Shown here one piece after another: positions 62,230-64,000 of a DNA stretch of 64,000 nt. Position 1 is the first letter of the stretch, and every line of letters starts with the position of its first letter. This DNA is from Novosphingobium flavum. GTDB lineage: Bacteria > Pseudomonadota > Alphaproteobacteria > Sphingomonadales > Sphingomonadaceae. Both the position numbers and the translations under genes were made by a program. The stretch lies in the NCBI RefSeq assembly GCF_014230315.1, contig NZ_JACLAW010000001.1:186001-250000 (forward strand), read 5' to 3'. Under the pieces are notes generated by a model that was not told where the DNA came from, made no database searches, and saw only the letters and a program-made list of their open reading frames with translations.

Positions 62230-62820
62230 ATGAACGCCGCCATGCTGGTCCAGTCGCTGGTCGCCGGCTACCTGCTCGGTTCGATCCCTTTCGGCCTGCT
62301 GCTTACTCGCCTGACGGGGGCGGGAGACCTGCGTTCGATCGGCTCGGGCAATATCGGGGCGACCAACGTGCTGCGCACCGGGCGCAAGGGGCTGGCCGCG
62401 GCCACCCTGCTGCTCGATCTCGCCAAGGGGGCGCTTGCTGTCTGGCTGGCGCGCGAATTCATCGGCGGGTTCGAGGCGGCAGCGGCCTTCGGCGCCGTGA
62501 TCGGCCATTGCTTCCCGGTCTGGCTGCGCTTCAAGGGCGGCAAGGGCGTGGCCACCCTGATGGGCGTAGCGCTTGGCCTCGCCTGGCCGATCGGCCTCGT
62601 CTACGCGGTGGTCTGGCTGGGCATGCTGGCGCTCACCCGCGTGTCCTCGCTCGGCGGGATGAGCGCGGCCGTCGCCGCGCCGCTCGCCGCGCTGGCCACG
62701 GGCCATGCGGGCTATGCTCCGGTCCTTGCCGCGCTCGCAGTGTTGGTCCTGTGGCTGCACCGCGCCAATATCGCCCGCCTGCGCGCCGGGACCGAACCGA
62801 AAGTGGGCAGCAAGAAGTGA
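62230..62820 (+). CDS. plsY: Acyl-phosphate:glycerol-3-phosphate acyltransferase
   Basis: This 196-residue membrane protein has the three PlsY motifs: [30 protein letters not shown] with the phosphate loop, and [13 protein letters not shown]. About five membrane segments are visible. It makes lysophosphatidic acid for phospholipid synthesis. The ATG at 62230 gives the family-type start. It is followed by dprA after ten bases, a common pairing. Confidence 0.95.
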   Translation: MNAAMLVQSLVAGYLLGSIPFGLLLTRLTGAGDLRSIGSGNIGATNVLRTGRKGLAAATLLLDLAKGALAVWLAREFIGGFEAAAAFGAVIGHCFPVWLRFKGGKGVATLMGVALGLAWPIGLVYAVVWLGMLALTRVSSLGGMSAAVAAPLAALATGHAGYAPVLAALAVLVLWLHRANIARLRAGTEPKVGSKK

Positions 62821-62830
62821 GCGGCGAGGT

Positions 62831-63958
62831 ATGAGCGATCCAGTGGCGGCTGCCGCCGCTCTGTCGCAGGACGAGGCTTTCGCCCGGATCCGCCTGCTGC
62901 GCTCGCCCAACGTCGGCCCGGTCACCTATGCCGCGCTGCTGCGCCGCTTCGGCACGGCGGCGGCGGCGGTGGAGGCCCTGCCAAGCCTTTCCGCGCGCGG
63001 CGGGGCGCCTTACCGGCCCGCGCCGGAAAAGCGGATAGAGGCAGAAATCGCCGCCGTGAAGCGTGCCGGAGCGCGCTACCTGTTCCACGATTCGCCGGAC
63101 TATCCGCGCCTCCTTGCCGAAACCGACGGGGCCCCGCCGATCCTTGCCCTGCGCGGAGACGCGGCCCTGTTCCACCGTCCCGCCGTCGCCGTGGTCGGCG
63201 CGCGCAATGCCTCGGCCGGGGCCGTCAAGCTCGCGCGCTCCTTCGCGGCGGCGCTGGCCGAGGCGGGCTATGCCGTGGTCTCGGGTCTCGCTCGCGGGGT
63301 GGACGGCGCGGCCCATGCTGGGGCGCTGGCCGGGGCCGGTCAGGGCGGCGGCACGATCGCCGTCATCGCCAGCGGGATCGACATTGCCTATCCGCCCGAA
63401 CATGCCGGCCTGCAGGAACAGGTTGCCGCCTCGGGCCTCCTCATCGCCGAACAGCCGGCGGGGACCGAGCCGCTCGCCCGCCACTTCCCCTCGCGCAACC
63501 GGATTATCGCCGGGCTCTCTGCCGGGACCCTGGTGGTCGAGGCCGCGCCGCGGTCCGGTTCGCTGATCACGGCGCGGTTGGCGGGTGAAATGGGGCGCGA
63601 GGTCATGGCCATCCCCGGCTCCCCGCTCGATAGTCGGGCCCACGGCTGCAACCAGCTGATCCGCGACGGGGCGATCCTCGTCCAGAAGGCCGAGGAGGTG
63701 ATCGAGCTGCTCGAAGGCTTTACCTGCCAGCCCCGCAGCACATTCCGCGAGGCCGATGTCGGCGCTGATTTCACACCCGATGTCGAAGCCGAACCGGCCG
63801 ACGTTGCGGCTCTGCTCTCCACCGCGCCGGTCAGCGTGGATGAACTGGTGCGCCAGTCCGGCGCCGGCGCGGCCTCGGTGCAACTGGCGCTGATCGAGCT
63901 GGAACTCGCCGGGCGCCTGCTCCGCCATGCGGGGGGCAGGGTCAGCCTCGCGGCTTGA
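62831..63958 (+). CDS. dprA: DNA-processing protein A (DNA uptake/recombination)
   Basis: This 375-residue protein has an N-terminal SAM-like part (EAFARIRLLRSPNVGPVTYA), a Rossmann-like DprA core (VAVVGARNASAGAVKLARSF, VVSGLARGVDGAAHAGAL, TIAVIASGIDIAYPPEH, FPSRNRIIAGLSAGTLVVEA) and a C-terminal winged-helix region (STAPVSVDELVRQSGAGAAS). DprA loads RecA on incoming single strands in transformation. The start follows a GAGG ribosome site. Confidence 0.94.
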   Translation: MSDPVAAAAALSQDEAFARIRLLRSPNVGPVTYAALLRRFGTAAAAVEALPSLSARGGAPYRPAPEKRIEAEIAAVKRAGARYLFHDSPDYPRLLAETDGAPPILALRGDAALFHRPAVAVVGARNASAGAVKLARSFAAALAEAGYAVVSGLARGVDGAAHAGALAGAGQGGGTIAVIASGIDIAYPPEHAGLQEQVAASGLLIAEQPAGTEPLARHFPSRNRIIAGLSAGTLVVEAAPRSGSLITARLAGEMGREVMAIPGSPLDSRAHGCNQLIRDGAILVQKAEEVIELLEGFTCQPRSTFREADVGADFTPDVEAEPADVAALLSTAPVSVDELVRQSGAGAASVQLALIELELAGRLLRHAGGRVSLAA

Positions 63959-64000
63959 CGCAACCGGCAACCGCCGCCCACCATCGCGCACGTACACACG
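63959..64000. other. Window end after dprA
   Basis: The last 42 bases hold no readable gene start. Confidence 0.5.

Overview
The window is one contiguous stretch of high-GC chromosome from an alphaproteobacterium. It most resembles a sphingomonad, Novosphingobium or a close relative. This is inferred from gene content: a C4-pathway 5-aminolevulinate synthase, a nitrate cluster of the nrt-porin-nirBD-nasA-cobA type, a DUF4169 gene, an alginate-export-type porin and characteristic GC-rich intergenic palindromes. No rRNA, tRNA, CRISPR array, transposase, integrase or phage gene was seen.

Layout. (1) 1-8334: the end of a nitrate assimilation cluster, with the nitrate ABC transporter ATPase (cut by the window edge), an outer-membrane porin, then nirB-nirD-nasA-cobA as an overlapping operon. 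The operon has its own candidate sigma-54 promoter and a strong terminator-like hairpin in its leader. (2) 8501-12052: a LysR regulator divergent from a glutathione-dependent formaldehyde detoxification operon (frmA, fghA, an orphan fdsD, a SnoaL-like protein). (3) 12062-17134: a response regulator, several small genes, a HerA-like ATPase, an aminotransferase and a Tat-exported L,D-transpeptidase. (4) 17428-40657: a long plus-strand array coding for a CHAT-domain protein, a CHASE2 adenylyl cyclase, an exported unknown, a two-partner secretion pair (TpsB/TpsA), a pentaheme cytochrome, a tandem GlcG/HbpS-like lipoprotein, an outer-membrane barrel, a decaheme cytochrome with LVIVD repeats and an Ala/Pro-rich anchored protein. 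(5) 40936-46902, minus strand: a metallophosphoesterase of the cAMP-phosphodiesterase type, an FHA-transmembrane-decaheme fusion, a b-type-heme-like membrane protein and an FAD oxidoreductase with two cyclic-nucleotide-binding domains and a four-cluster ferredoxin domain. A CcmI-like TPR protein is divergent at 47046. (6) 47967-50768: repeats, an AT-rich membrane-protein gene, a DUF5706 membrane protein and gdhA. (7) 50857-58478: a reduced VirB-type IV secretion locus (B1, B2, B3, B4, B6, B9, B10, B11). (8) 58678-63958: a small His-rich exported protein, hemA, a degenerate metallo-beta-lactamase-fold protein, murI, plsY and dprA.

The most striking part is regions 4 and 5. They encode 24 CXXCH haem sites plus one CX4CH site, a porin-cytochrome pair, surface secretion, and parts that could make (CHASE2 cyclase), bind (double cNMP-binding oxidoreductase) and perhaps destroy (phosphoesterase) a cyclic nucleotide. 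My inference is a cAMP-responsive electron-transfer chain running from cytoplasmic NAD(P)H through a membrane cytochrome and periplasmic multihaem proteins to the outer membrane or cell surface. The gene content is seen directly. The joint function is a hypothesis.
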